Source of the DNA: JBPCMN01 sp013695115
GTDB taxonomy: Bacteria > Actinomycetota > Acidimicrobiia > IMCC26256 > JACDBD01
Assembly (NCBI GenBank): GCA_051002235.1
Contig: JBPCMN010000085.1
Coordinates: 5,789-69,788, forward strand
Direction: 5' to 3'
Length of the DNA stretch: 64,000 nt
The notes beneath the pieces were generated by a model. That model had not been told where the DNA came from. It ran no database searches and was given only the letters and a program-made list of their open reading frames with translations. Within the stretch, counting starts at the first letter, position 1. The number at the start of each line of letters is the position of its first letter. Positions 9,347-21,747 of this stretch are shown here, in pieces. The position numbers and the translations under genes were made by a program.

Positions 9347-9450
9347 CGATCTCTTCGAGGAAGAAGTTCGGGTGTGGCGAGAGCCCGGGGTACGTTCACG
9401 CGCTTGGATCGGAACATCTGGCAACGCATCGAAGCCCACCGGCCGATCTG

Positions 9451-10182
9451 ATGGAGGTCGCGGAATACGCTCGCATCGCCGCGGTCGAGGACGACCATTG
9501 GTGGTACAAGAACACCCGCGCGCTCGCCCGGGATCTGCTCTCCGAACATCTCACCCGCGATCAGCTCTTCCTGGACGCGGGCTGCGGGCCCGGCGGGAAC
9601 GGTGCCTGGCTCGCAGAGCATGGTGTCGTCGTCGGCGCCGACATCTCGCTCGACGCCGTACGGTTCGTGCAGGCCCGGTGGCCGGATACCCTCCCGGTGC
9701 AGGCCAGCGTCAGCGCCCTCCCCTTCGCGGGCGGGACGTTCGACGTCGTGCTCGCGATCACCGTCCTTACCTGCGTGCCCGACGACACCAGCGCCATCCG
9801 GGAGCTCGCCCGGCTGGTGCGTCCCGACGGCGTCCTGCTGTTGATCGAGCCGGCCTTCGACGGGCTGCGCCGGGCCCACGACGTGACCGTGCACAGCCTG
9901 CGCCGCTATCGGCGGCGGTCGCTCGCCGACCTCACCCGGGCCGCCGGCCTTCGCGTCGAGCGGGCTACGTACGCGTACTCGTTCCTCGCACCGGCGGCGG
10001 CGGTGCTGCACGTGGCCGAGCGCCGGAAGCTGGCGGAGCCGCCCGGTGACAAGGGGTCGGATACCGAGCGGCGCCGGCTCGACGGCGTCTTCGCGCCGCT
10101 CGGGCGAGTCGAGCGCCGGTGGCTGGCTCGCCACAATCTGCCGGTCGGAACGTCGGCCGTGGTCGTTGCGACCAAGACCTAG
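9451..10182 (+). CDS. Class I SAM-dependent methyltransferase
   Basis: A 243-residue enzyme with the SAM-binding motif I LDAGCGPGGNGAWLAEHG (about residues 31-48), motif II acidic residue in VGADISLDAVRF, and a motif IV region FDVVLAITVLTCVPDD. The N-terminal EYARIAAVEDDHWWYKNTRAL matches a subgroup of methyltransferases often found in glycan loci, in which WWY is conserved. The likely role is methylation of a sugar or lipid intermediate, but the acceptor is unknown. It is divergent from rmlB with 104 bases between them, and it is followed by the aminotransferase gene in the same orientation. Confidence 0.82.
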   Translation: MEVAEYARIAAVEDDHWWYKNTRALARDLLSEHLTRDQLFLDAGCGPGGNGAWLAEHGVVVGADISLDAVRFVQARWPDTLPVQASVSALPFAGGTFDVVLAITVLTCVPDDTSAIRELARLVRPDGVLLLIEPAFDGLRRAHDVTVHSLRRYRRRSLADLTRAAGLRVERATYAYSFLAPAAAVLHVAERRKLAEPPGDKGSDTERRRLDGVFAPLGRVERRWLARHNLPVGTSAVVVATKT

Positions 10183-10206
10183 GCTGGCCAGGCTCTGGAC
10201 CACACT

Positions 10207-11244
10207 CTGATCAAACCGCGCCCGATCCCCTTCCTCGACCTCGCCCGGCGCGCCGAGAGCATGCGCGACGACCTGACGGTCGCGGTCGATCGGGTACTGC
10301 ATTCCGGCCGATTCCTGCTCGGGCCCGAGACCGAGGCATTCGAGTCGGAGTTCGCGGCGTTCTGCGGGCGCGAGCACGCCGTGGCCGTCGCTTCCGGTAC
10401 CGAGGCGCTCCGCCTGACTCTCGTCGCCCTGGGCATCGGTCCCGGCGACGAGGTGATCGTGCCTGCGTTCACGGCGGTGCCGACCGCGGCGGCGGTGTGC
10501 GCCTCCGGCGCGGTCCCGGTCCCGGTCGACTTCGACCCCGAGACCGCCGGTCTCGACCCCGGGGCGGCCGCGGCCGCGGTCACCGACCGCACTCGAGGGG
10601 TCGTGCCCGTGCACCTCTACGGTCGTCCCTCGCCGCTGCCCGACATCGGCGTACCCGTGATCGAAGACGCGGCCCACGCCCACGGGGCGCCCGGCCCGGG
10701 CGGGTCGGCGGCGGCTGTTTACAGCTTCTACCCCACGAAGAACCTCGGCGGCGTCGGCGACGGCGGAGCGGTGGTCACCGACGACGCCGCGCTCGCCGAC
10801 GCGGTGCGGCGACTCCGGGCGCACGGGGCGCGCGACGGGTACGAGCACGTCGAGATCGCGGGCAACTCCCGGATGTCGGAGGTGGAGTCGGCGGCGCTCC
10901 GGGTGGGACTGGGCCGGCTGACCGACCTGAATGCCCGCCGCCGCATGATCGCAGCGCGCTACCGAGCCGCCGCCCCCGGTCTCCGCTGGCAGACCCCTCA
11001 CCCGGGGCACGTGTACCACCTGTGCGTGGCTCGGGTCGCCGATCGCGATTCGTTCCGCGAGTCGGTGCCGTTCGAGACCGCGGTGCACTACCCGCGCGCG
11101 CTCACCCAACAGTCGGGGTACGCGCGGTTCACGAGGTCCGCCTGCCCCGAGGCGGAGTCGTGGGCGGCGGAATGCGTGTCGCTGCCGTGCTTCCCGGAGA
11201 TGACCGACGACGAGATCGAGACCGTGTGTCGAGCACTCGCTTGA
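10207..11244 (+). CDS. DegT/DnrJ/EryC1-family PLP-dependent sugar aminotransferase
   Basis: A PLP enzyme of the family that aminates keto-sugar nucleotides. The lysine that binds PLP is in SFYPTKNLGGVGDGGA, preceded by VIEDAAHAHGA with the Asp that contacts the PLP nitrogen, and GTEALRLTL forms the phosphate loop. The family N-terminal motif IPFLDLARRAESM lies upstream of the first ATG (10261). No ATG, GTG or TTG exists in frame between that motif and the stop at 10180, only CTG at 10195 and 10207. I therefore place the start at CTG 10207 (345 residues). Starting at ATG 10261 gives 327 residues and loses conserved sequence. The C-terminus is short for the family, and part of the C-terminal domain is compact. 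Confidence 0.83.
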   Translation: MIKPRPIPFLDLARRAESMRDDLTVAVDRVLHSGRFLLGPETEAFESEFAAFCGREHAVAVASGTEALRLTLVALGIGPGDEVIVPAFTAVPTAAAVCASGAVPVPVDFDPETAGLDPGAAAAAVTDRTRGVVPVHLYGRPSPLPDIGVPVIEDAAHAHGAPGPGGSAAAVYSFYPTKNLGGVGDGGAVVTDDAALADAVRRLRAHGARDGYEHVEIAGNSRMSEVESAALRVGLGRLTDLNARRRMIAARYRAAAPGLRWQTPHPGHVYHLCVARVADRDSFRESVPFETAVHYPRALTQQSGYARFTRSACPEAESWAAECVSLPCFPEMTDDEIETVCRALA

Positions 11245-11940
11245 ACCCGGCGGTCGAATCCATCTCGGCGTTCTTTCCCTGCTACAACGACGAGGCCACG
11301 ATCACCTCGATGGTGAACGCCGCGAGCAAGACGATCGAGCAGGTCGGAGCGGACGGGGAGCTGATCGTCGTCAACGACGGCTCCACCGACGGCTCCCAGG
11401 AGGCGCTCGAGGACCTTGCCGATTCGCTGCCGTCGCTTCGCATCGTCGTCCACGAGCGCAACCGCGGCTACGGGGGCGCGCTGATCTCGGGCTTCACCGC
11501 CGCGACGAAGCAATGGGTCTTCTACACCGACGGCGACGGCCAGTTCGACCCCACCGAGCTTGCGCTCCTGGTCGAGCATGCGTCCGACGATGTCGACGTC
11601 GTGCAGGGCTACAAGATCGGACGGGCCGACAACCTCACCCGGCGCATCGTCGGCCGCGTGTACCGGCGCTTCGTGACCTTCCTGTTCGGGCTGCAGATCC
11701 GCGATGTCGACTGCGACTTCCGGTTGATCCGCCGCTCACTGCTCGACGAGGTCCGGCTGACGCACACCAGCGGCGTCATCTGCGTCGAGATGGTCCGCAA
11801 GTTCCAGGATGCCCGCGCCCGATTCGTCGAGGTCCCGGTTCACCACTACGTCCGGGAGCACGGGCAGTCACGGTTCTTCCGGCCGGCCAGCCTGGTGCGC
11901 TCGCTGTGGGATCTCGTCGGCCTCTGGGTGCAGTTCCGGG

Positions 11941-11951
<11 letters not shown>
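11226..11951 (+). CDS. GT2 glycosyltransferase (dolichyl/polyprenyl-phosphate sugar synthase-like)
   Basis: A 241-residue GT2 enzyme resembling polyprenyl-phosphate mannose/glucose synthases. It shows ISAFFPCYNDEATI at the N-terminus, ELIVVNDGSTDGSQE, then WVFYTDGDGQFDPTEL with the DxD metal site, and DVDCDFRLIRRSLLD. There are no C-terminal membrane spans, so a soluble synthase acting at the membrane is likely. Two starts are possible: GTG 11226 (used here) and TTG 11241, which overlaps the aminotransferase stop as TTGA. Both overlap the upstream gene, indicating coupling. The 3' end overlaps the convergent metH by 11 bases. The product could supply a polyprenyl-phosphate sugar to a GT-C transferase such as the protein at 16745 (inference). 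Confidence 0.85.
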
Positions 11952-15408
<3,457 letters not shown>

Positions 15409-15415
15409 CGCCCTA

Positions 15416-15421
15416 ACGTTA
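15416..15421 (-). promoter_or_regulatory. -10 box (TAACGT) of metH, leaderless
   Basis: Seven bases before ATG 15408, preceded by GG as in several other promoters here (GGTA). No ribosome site is seen. Confidence 0.5.
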
Positions 15422-15459
15422 CCGGGCGTTGCGGCACCGCCGGTGAAGGAATTGGGGCC

Positions 15460-16635
15460 CTACCGGGTGCACTCGAAGTGCCAGTACGGCGGGCCGTCGG
15501 AGAAGCGGACGCGGGAGAAGCTCCGCTCGAGACTGCGGATCTCGGCGCGCGTGAAGCGTTGCTCGTTCGACGTGAAGAACCGGTCGTAGACCCGCTGACG
15601 AATGCCCTCCATCGACCGGCCGGCGTTGTCGTCGGCCAGCGGGATGAAGCGGGAGAGGCCGAAGAACCGGGCGACGCGCCCGATCCCGATGAGCGGGAGG
15701 TAGACGCCGTAGGCGATGACGTACGAGATCGCCCGTCGGACCCGCTCGTCACGCAATCGGGCTGTCCGCTCGCGTACCGCGTCGACGATCCGCAGCAGTG
15801 CCCGGTAGTGGGCCGGTCGGTTGTCCAGTGCGTAATAGAGGTAGATGAGGAGCCGGGGAGCCAGCCGGCGCATCGAACGGATCGCATCGAGCGGGTCCGT
15901 CGGGAGGGTGTGCAGCACGCCCAGGCACATGGCGAAGTCGCAGCAGTCGTCGGCAAACGGGAGGTTGGTCACGTCGCCCATCACGAAGATCGTGCTCGGC
16001 GCGTCGCGGAAGTTGCGCCGGGCGAGGAAGATCGCCTCGGAGAAGTCCACCAGGACGAGCTCCCGGCACGAATCGGCCAGGAAGGCGCTCCACCTCCCCA
16101 TGCCGCAGCCCAGGTCGCAGATCACCGCGTCGGTCAGAGATGAGCGATCGACGAGGTCGAAGTACTGCTCGAACTCCGAGCGATCGTCGGTCAGGACCCG
16201 GTCGAACTCACGCCATTCCCGGCCGAAGCTCTCCTGGATGTCGTAAGCGAACCCGTCGACGCTCCGCCGAGTGGCCGCGAGGCGTGCCGGCCGACGGTCC
16301 TCGGGCAGCGTCACGATGACGTCGTCCACGATCGGGTAGAAGGCGGGGCCCACGCGTAGTGTGCCGGGCTCCAGGTCGATATCGTCGGTGCCGAACAGGC
16401 GTGCAAGCGACGGCAGCTTGTCCGCGTAGTAGCTCTGGTTCTCCAAGGCCCGGCGAGAGTAGACGAGTGGGCCGCGAACCACCGAGGCGGAGGGAGAGGC
16501 AGGGGGATGACGCTCGTCGGTGACAGGCCCGCCGAAGTCGTCGACGCTCAGGTCCTTGTCCTGGACCCAGGTCCCGAACGCCCCGTCGAAGACCAGCACC
16601 CGCTCGCGTAGCGCTTCGAGGAAATGGTCGGCCAC
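15460..16635 (-). CDS. Class I methyltransferase with an N-terminus copied from MetH
   Basis: A SAM-dependent methyltransferase: motif I is VICDLGCGMGRWSAF, followed by LVLVDFSEAIFLARR and FADDCCDFAMCLGVLHTL. A conserved N-terminal section (YYADKLPSLARLFG, then FYPIVDDVIVTLPED) precedes the catalytic domain, as in glycan-locus methyltransferases. The first 37 residues from GTG 16635 are unrelated to methyltransferases and match the N-terminus of MetH (VLVFDGAFGTWVQDKDL), with 31 of 33 residues identical at 16525-16623. GTG 16635 was chosen because a TAGCCT -10 box ends six bases before it. A start at GTG 16482, just before the methyltransferase homology, would exclude the copied part and cannot be ruled out. 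Acceptor unknown. Confidence 0.8.
   Translation of the reverse strand: MADHFLEALRERVLVFDGAFGTWVQDKDLSVDDFGGPVTDERHPPASPSASVVRGPLVYSRRALENQSYYADKLPSLARLFGTDDIDLEPGTLRVGPAFYPIVDDVIVTLPEDRRPARLAATRRSVDGFAYDIQESFGREWREFDRVLTDDRSEFEQYFDLVDRSSLTDAVICDLGCGMGRWSAFLADSCRELVLVDFSEAIFLARRNFRDAPSTIFVMGDVTNLPFADDCCDFAMCLGVLHTLPTDPLDAIRSMRRLAPRLLIYLYYALDNRPAHYRALLRIVDAVRERTARLRDERVRRAISYVIAYGVYLPLIGIGRVARFFGLSRFIPLADDNAGRSMEGIRQRVYDRFFTSNEQRFTRAEIRSLERSFSRVRFSDGPPYWHFECTR
16525..16623 (-). repeat. Direct repeat, copy of the metH 5' end
   Basis: This copy of metH codons 4-36 now encodes the N-terminus of the methyltransferase at 15460-16635. 31 of 33 residues are the same as in MetH. Just upstream there is also a -10 box like that of metH, so part of the promoter could have been copied too. 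Confidence 0.9.
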
Positions 16636-16641
16636 GCACAA

Positions 16642-16647
16642 AGGCTA
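16642..16647 (-). promoter_or_regulatory. -10 box (TAGCCT) of the MetH-tagged methyltransferase
   Basis: Six bases before GTG 16635. The position matches the metH -10 box, suggesting that the copied DNA may include the promoter. Confidence 0.45.
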
Positions 16648-16744
16648 CCGGCCGTCGGAGCGAGGCGATTCCCGAAAACACGCGGAGGGCGTTCGGCGGA
16701 CCCCTCCACTATGGTCACGGAGCCGCGGTCGTCGCGGCTCACGG

Positions 16745-18136
16745 ATGACGCTCCTCGACTCGCAGCCCTCGACCGACGCGCCGGCGCCCCACCGGCTTGG
16801 GCGGTGGTCACGCCGTTTCCCTCGGGCGATCCCGATGCTCGTGCTCGCGGGCCTGGTTCTCGTGCTCAACCCCCTCCATGTGCGCGCCTACACGAAGGTC
16901 TCGCCGTTCGACGAGTACGCCCACATCGACTCGATGATCCGCGGCTCGCGGGGCCAGATCCTGGTCCAGCCCGACGACAAGCTGCTCCAGGAGACGCTCG
17001 ACGAGGTGGCCTGTCGCGAAGCTGATACCGAGGTGACTGGACTCAGGTTTCCCCGATGCCGTGAGGGGAGATACGACCCGGCCACGTTTGCTTACAGGGG
17101 CTGGAACCAGGCGAGCGCGCACACTCCCTACTACTACGTGCTCACGGGCGTCGCCGCGCGTGCCCTGCGCGCGCCATCGCCGCCCGACGACAGCATCGTG
17201 ACCTGGGCCCGGCTGCTCGGCGCGGTGTGGTTGCTGGTCGGCATGTACCTGGTGCTCCGAGCGGGCGAGTACCTCGGGGTCGCTCGAGTTCCACTCGTGC
17301 TCGCCCTTGTGCTCGTAGCTGCCTCTCCGGCGCTGTTGCACGCGTCGACGACGGTCAATCCTGACGGGGCCGCGTTCATCGGCGGAGCCGCGGTGCTGCT
17401 CGCCGCCCTCGCCTGGGAGCAGGGGCGTCGATCGATGTGGCTCCTGGGGCTGAGCGCATTCTTCTGCGCGTCACTCGACACGACCAACATCATGGGCGTG
17501 ATCGTGGTGGTCGCCTACTTCAGCGCACGGGCATTCGCGTCCTACCGCGGGCTCGACCGCGAGAACGTCCGGCAACCGTGGACGGCCTACGCCGGCGCCA
17601 CCGCCGCGATGGGAGCCGCATCCTTCGTGGCCATCTTCGGGTGGAAGCTCGTGTACAACCTCTTCGCCCACGACGTCGACCTCAGCGGGCACCCGGCCAG
17701 GACCCTGTTCGACATCGACCACCTCGACGTGGGGTTGGTGCTCGGACGCGACACGCTCTTCGGGGTCGTTCCGCCGATCGAGGGATACATGCCGGGGACC
17801 CTCGCAAGCGAGCCGTACCAGGTGTTCGTCGGCGCGACCGCGCTCCTGGTCGTGGGCGCGCTGGTCGCGGCGGCGATCAGCTTCAAACCGTCCGATCGAT
17901 TGACGACGCTCGGAGTCGCGACCCTGGTCGCACTGGTGGTTTCGTCTCCGGTGCTCGTCCTCTACAACTACGTCTCCGATGGCCTCTACTATCCGATCCT
18001 CACCCGGCAGGCACTGGCGACGTTGCCCGCGGCGGCGATCGTGATCGCGGGCATCGCTCAGACGCCCGTCGCTCGCGGTCTCCTGGCTGCGATCGCCGGC
18101 GGCCTGTACCTGACGGCCGTGATGGCCCTCCTGTGA
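16745..18136 (+). CDS. Multi-spanning membrane protein, possible GT-C glycosyltransferase
   Basis: A 463-residue integral membrane protein with about ten hydrophobic spans. The first span (about 20-38) leads into an external loop with SPFDEYAHIDSMIRG. An acidic pair at this position (here Asp-Glu) is typical of GT-C enzymes and the DUF2142-like family, which use polyprenyl-phosphate sugars. The loop is long and carries two Cys (VACREAD and FPRCREG) that could form a disulfide. Later spans are rich in Leu, Val and Ala. The start is ATG 16745; no strong ribosome site is visible. The next gene starts on the last base of the stop codon. The proposed role, transfer of a lipid-linked sugar outside the membrane, is inference. 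Confidence 0.75.
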   Translation: MTLLDSQPSTDAPAPHRLGRWSRRFPRAIPMLVLAGLVLVLNPLHVRAYTKVSPFDEYAHIDSMIRGSRGQILVQPDDKLLQETLDEVACREADTEVTGLRFPRCREGRYDPATFAYRGWNQASAHTPYYYVLTGVAARALRAPSPPDDSIVTWARLLGAVWLLVGMYLVLRAGEYLGVARVPLVLALVLVAASPALLHASTTVNPDGAAFIGGAAVLLAALAWEQGRRSMWLLGLSAFFCASLDTTNIMGVIVVVAYFSARAFASYRGLDRENVRQPWTAYAGATAAMGAASFVAIFGWKLVYNLFAHDVDLSGHPARTLFDIDHLDVGLVLGRDTLFGVVPPIEGYMPGTLASEPYQVFVGATALLVVGALVAAAISFKPSDRLTTLGVATLVALVVSSPVLVLYNYVSDGLYYPILTRQALATLPAAAIVIAGIAQTPVARGLLAAIAGGLYLTAVMALL

Positions 18137-19101
18137 TGCGTGTCCGTCGATCGAGGCCGATGATCCGTGACCGGTTCCGTGCTGCGACGCTCTGGCGGGT
18201 CAAGATCCTCGCCAAGGTGGTGCTCTCGCGACTGCCGGTGTCCTACACGACGTGGCGGAAGTTCGGGATCTTCCGGCTCGGATACATGGACTCGCCGGCC
18301 TACGCCATGGCGGCGTTCGACCGGAACACGAGCCGGCTCCGCCGGCCCGTCGATGCGCAAGGCGACGACTCGCTCGGTGTCTTCGACCTCGACCCCGCGT
18401 TCGGGATGGAGCGCCCCGCGCTGGACGGTGCCCGCCTACTCGAGCTCGGTCCCGGCGAGATGTTGTTCTCGGCGGTCCTGGCCCGTGCCGCAGGAGCGGC
18501 GTCGATCGTGGCGGTCGACGTGGGGGACAACACCTCCCGGTCCCTCGATCGTTACCACGAGCTCGACCGTCTGATCTCCGACCGGTGGGGAGTCGACGTC
18601 GGCGTATGTCACGCCCGATCCCTCGACGACATCCTCGAGCGCTGCCACGCCGCCTACCTCACGCAGGGTCTCGACTCCTTGCGGTCCCTCGACTCGGCCT
18701 CGATCGACGTCGCCTGGTCGCACGCCGTCCTCGAGCACGTCGCCGAACCGCAGCTGCCCGAGCTGCTGCGGGAGTTGCGGCGGGTCATGGCGCCCGACGG
18801 CGTGGCCTCGCACCAGGTCGACCTGCGCGACCATCTCGACGAAGCCCTCAACAACCTGAGGTTCGCGCACCGGGTCTGGGAGTCGAAGCTGCTCGCCCGG
18901 TCGGGCTTCTACACCAACCGGGTGGGGTTTCGGCAAATGCTCGAGCTGTTCCGAGAGGCCGGCTTCGACGCCGAGGTGACCCGCATCGACTACTGGGACC
19001 AGCTCCCGACGCCTCGTGAGCGACTGGCGCCGGAGTTCCGGTCACGCCCCGAGGAAGATCTGCTGGTCAACGGGTTCGACGTGGTGCTCCGGCCCATCTA
19101 G
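18136..19101 (+). CDS. Class I SAM-dependent methyltransferase
   Basis: A 321-residue methyltransferase. The SAM site is LLELGPGEMLFSAVLARAAG followed by IVAVDVGDNTS; SIDVAWSHAVLEHVAEPQLP is the motif IV region that identifies type 11-like enzymes, and HQVDLRDHLDEALNNLRF follows. About 90 residues precede the catalytic domain and begin with basic, hydrophobic sequence (ILAKVVLSRLPVSYTTWRKFG), which may sit on the membrane. ATG 18136 shares a base with the upstream stop (TGATG); GTG 18133 directly before it is an alternative. It belongs to the same plus-strand run as the GT-C-like protein and the glycosyltransferase that follows, so a role in glycan modification is likely. The acceptor is unknown. 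Confidence 0.8.
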   Translation: MRVRRSRPMIRDRFRAATLWRVKILAKVVLSRLPVSYTTWRKFGIFRLGYMDSPAYAMAAFDRNTSRLRRPVDAQGDDSLGVFDLDPAFGMERPALDGARLLELGPGEMLFSAVLARAAGAASIVAVDVGDNTSRSLDRYHELDRLISDRWGVDVGVCHARSLDDILERCHAAYLTQGLDSLRSLDSASIDVAWSHAVLEHVAEPQLPELLRELRRVMAPDGVASHQVDLRDHLDEALNNLRFAHRVWESKLLARSGFYTNRVGFRQMLELFREAGFDAEVTRIDYWDQLPTPRERLAPEFRSRPEEDLLVNGFDVVLRPI

Positions 19102-19113
19102 CCGAGCGGCACG

Positions 19114-20298
19114 ATGGCATCGCGATCCCGGCTCAAGGTCCTCCAGGTCATCACGCACCTCGACGTGGGAGGCGCGACCGAGGCCGCGGCCAACGCCTGC
19201 GCGCACGTGGACCCGCAGTCGTTCGACAGCACACTCGTGAGCGGCCCGCCGCCGGAGGGCCAGGGCGACTACACCGAGCGCTTTCGTGCGCTCGGTCTGC
19301 GGGTGATGACCGTGCCCGGGCTCCAGCGAGCGATCCATCCGGCGCGGGACCGCCAGGCGCTGCATCATCTGCGGCGGCTGTTCCGGGAGGAGGAGCCGGA
19401 CATCGTCCACACGCACAGCAGCAAAGCGGGCGTGCTGGGCCGGCTGGCGGCCCACCGTGAGCACGTGCCCGCCGTCCTTCACACCGTGCACGGCTGGAGC
19501 TTCCACGAGCACATGGCATGGTCGACCCGCGCGATCTATCGGCGCCTCGAACGGCGTGCTGCGAAGTGGTGCACGCGCCTGGTCACTGTCTCCTACCTCG
19601 ATCGTGCGAAGGGGCTCGCCGCCGGCATCGGAACGCCGGAGCAGTACACAACGATCCGCGATCTGAACGACCTCGCGCCCTACACCGCCGGCGCCGGCAC
19701 CGGGTCCGTCGCGCGGGCGCGGTTCGGACTCTCGGCCGATGGTCCGATCATTGGGACCGTCGGCCGGCTGAGCGACCAGAAGGACCCGCTCACGTGGATG
19801 CGGGCGGCCGCGGCCATCGCCGGGCGCCGTCCCGATGCCGGCTTCGTGATGGTGGGCGCCGGGCCTTTGCGAGCCGACGTCGAGCAGCTGGCAGCCGAAC
19901 TCGGCGTGAGCGATCAACTGGTACTGACTGGCCTGCGCGACGACGTGCCTTCCCTACTCCCGGCGTTCGACGTTTTCCTGCTCACGTCGCGGTGGGAAGG
20001 CCTTCCGCTGGTCATCCCTCAGGCGATGGCGGCAGAGGTCCCGGTGGTCGCCACGACCGCCGACGGCAACCAGGAGATCATCCGCGACGGCGCGAATGGC
20101 ACGCTCGTCGCGCCAGAGGATCCCGACGCGGCCGCGGCCGCGGTACTCGCGCTGATCGACGACCCCGAGCTCAGATACCGCCTCGTGACGACAGCACGGG
20201 AGACCGCGACCGAATTCTCGCTCGAGCAGACGATCCCCAAGCTCGAAGCCCTCTACCTCGAGTGCGCGGCGCGGGATCACAGCCCGGCGTCCGAATGA
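19114..20298 (+). CDS. GT4 family glycosyltransferase
   Basis: A 394-residue GT-B fold enzyme. The N-terminal domain opens with KVLQVITHLDVGGATEAA, the usual glycine-rich acceptor-side loop, and includes DIVHTHSSKAGVLGRLAA. The C-terminal domain starts near IIGTVGRLSDQKDPLTWM. It contains the E-x7-E type donor site WEGLPLVIPQAMAAEVPVV, in which the second Glu of the canonical motif is displaced. It resembles enzymes adding a hexose to undecaprenyl-linked intermediates. The ATG at 19114 follows the methyltransferase stop by 12 bases; the flippase gene follows four bases after its stop. A cytoplasmic role in building the lipid-linked repeat unit is inferred. Confidence 0.9.
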   Translation: MASRSRLKVLQVITHLDVGGATEAAANACAHVDPQSFDSTLVSGPPPEGQGDYTERFRALGLRVMTVPGLQRAIHPARDRQALHHLRRLFREEEPDIVHTHSSKAGVLGRLAAHREHVPAVLHTVHGWSFHEHMAWSTRAIYRRLERRAAKWCTRLVTVSYLDRAKGLAAGIGTPEQYTTIRDLNDLAPYTAGAGTGSVARARFGLSADGPIIGTVGRLSDQKDPLTWMRAAAAIAGRRPDAGFVMVGAGPLRADVEQLAAELGVSDQLVLTGLRDDVPSLLPAFDVFLLTSRWEGLPLVIPQAMAAEVPVVATTADGNQEIIRDGANGTLVAPEDPDAAAAAVLALIDDPELRYRLVTTARETATEFSLEQTIPKLEALYLECAARDHSPASE

Positions 20299-20302
20299 TC
20301 CC

Positions 20303-21679
20303 GTGACGGTCCGGGGCCGGGGCGAGTTCGGGACCTTCCTCGCGTCCGTCGGCAAGCTCGCGGCCGGCCGCCAGCTCTCGGCGGCGGCTTTGATGGTCGC
20401 GTTCCTGGCCTTCCCCAACCTCGCTCCCGAAGCGACGGTCGAGGACGTGGTCTGGGCGTATTACGCGGTGCTGATCCTGTCGTCATTGCTCCTCCTCGGG
20501 CTCGACCGCATCGCCGCCACGCTGGTCGCGGAACGGGGAGACGCGAACCCGGTGGTGGCGCTGTCGCCGGCGCTCGTCCTGCGCACCCTGTCCGCGATTC
20601 CGGTGGTCCCGGCGTTGTGGCTGCTGCTCGTGTTCGTCGACGTCCATCTGCCTCCGGGCGCGTGGTGGGCGACGGTGGTGTGGAGCATCGCGGTGCTCGT
20701 CCAGCTCACCCTGTTCGGTGCGCTGCGCAGCTTGGGGAACGCGTGGGCGGAGCCATCGGTCTACCTGGGTGCCCGCGCCGTCCAGGCGATTGCCCTCGTC
20801 GTCCTGCCGGACGCGAGCTCAACGGTGCTCGTCGTCGTCCTGGCGGCTGTTGACGTGGCGGGGGCAGTGGTCGCGGCTCGCGCCCTGGGGTGGGGTTGGC
20901 GGTCCTTGTCCATCCGGGGCTGGACAGCCGGCGTCCCGTGGCGGCGAGCGGTCGCTTACTGGGGCATGGATCTCAACGCGCTCTTCTACTTGCGGGCGAG
21001 CCTGCTCGTGGTGGGCCGGTTGCTGGGCGCGCGGGCCGGCGCGATTTTCGGGCTTCTCTACCGGCCGCTCGACGGGCTGCTGGGCGTGCAGAACGCCGCC
21101 AGCCTGTGGCTGTTCGCCGAGACCGTCCGTCGGCGCGCTCTCGGCGAGGACACCCGCTCCCTGCGGGATCGCTCGCTCCTCCTGTTCCCGGCGTTGGCGG
21201 TGATGGCCAGCCTGGTGATGATCCTGGCGGCGGGGCTCGTCGGAGAGTTCGTGTCCTTCCTGCGCGGTGGGGTCGACACCCTTCGGCTGTTGCTCGTGAC
21301 GTTGCCGCTGGTGGTCGTGAGCGTGACCGAGCTCTACGTTCGCAGCGCCCTCGGGCGCAACCGCTCCGTGCTCGCGATCGGGGCAATCACGCTGACGGTG
21401 AACGTGCTCCTCAACGTGTGGCTTGTCAACACGATGGGATTCGATGGAGCGGCCTGGGCGCTGCTGATGTCGGAGCTCGTCCAGGTCGCCCTGGTAGTCG
21501 GTCTCTCGACCGCGGACGAGCGACCTCTCGTCGCTCGTCAGGCGGCGCACGCGTTGTTCTGGTCGAGCCTGCTCCTGTTGCTCACGTTGTCACTCATTGA
21601 GGATTGGCCGGTGGTGGCGGCGGCGGCGGCCGTTAGTGTCGTTGTGTCCGTCATCGCCTACTTCGCGAAACGATCCTGA
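20303..21679 (+). CDS. Polysaccharide flippase (Wzx/MATE-like)
   Basis: A 458-residue membrane protein with about 12 predicted spans and the overall layout of Wzx/MviN-type lipid-linked oligosaccharide flippases. Examples of the spans are WAYYAVLILSSLLLLGLDRI, LLVTLPLVVVSVTELYV and LLNVWLVNTMGFDGAAWALL; the last is a typical Wzx C-terminal helix pair. The start is GTG 20303, four bases after the glycosyltransferase stop. It would move an undecaprenyl-linked unit across the membrane. The locus also has a Wzm/Wzt exporter, so two export routes may exist. No Wzy polymerase is recognisable nearby. Sequence conservation in this family is low, so the call rests mainly on topology and neighbours. 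Confidence 0.75.
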   Translation: MTVRGRGEFGTFLASVGKLAAGRQLSAAALMVAFLAFPNLAPEATVEDVVWAYYAVLILSSLLLLGLDRIAATLVAERGDANPVVALSPALVLRTLSAIPVVPALWLLLVFVDVHLPPGAWWATVVWSIAVLVQLTLFGALRSLGNAWAEPSVYLGARAVQAIALVVLPDASSTVLVVVLAAVDVAGAVVAARALGWGWRSLSIRGWTAGVPWRRAVAYWGMDLNALFYLRASLLVVGRLLGARAGAIFGLLYRPLDGLLGVQNAASLWLFAETVRRRALGEDTRSLRDRSLLLFPALAVMASLVMILAAGLVGEFVSFLRGGVDTLRLLLVTLPLVVVSVTELYVRSALGRNRSVLAIGAITLTVNVLLNVWLVNTMGFDGAAWALLMSELVQVALVVGLSTADERPLVARQAAHALFWSSLLLLLTLSLIEDWPVVAAAAAVSVVVSVIAYFAKRS

Positions 21680-21747
21680 GGGGACGGCGCTGTCGCTACG
21701 CGCACGATGCGCTGAGGGTGGGTCAGCGGCTGCAGACGAAGTACGAC

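Noticed and set aside
9343..11109. Minus-strand open frame of 588 codons opposite the methyltransferase and aminotransferase
   Set aside because: Both plus-strand genes carry complete family motifs; the reverse frame has none.
15409..15459. Possible cobalamin riboswitch before metH
   Set aside because: The gap is 51 bases and the -10 box is only seven bases from the start, leaving no room for an aptamer.
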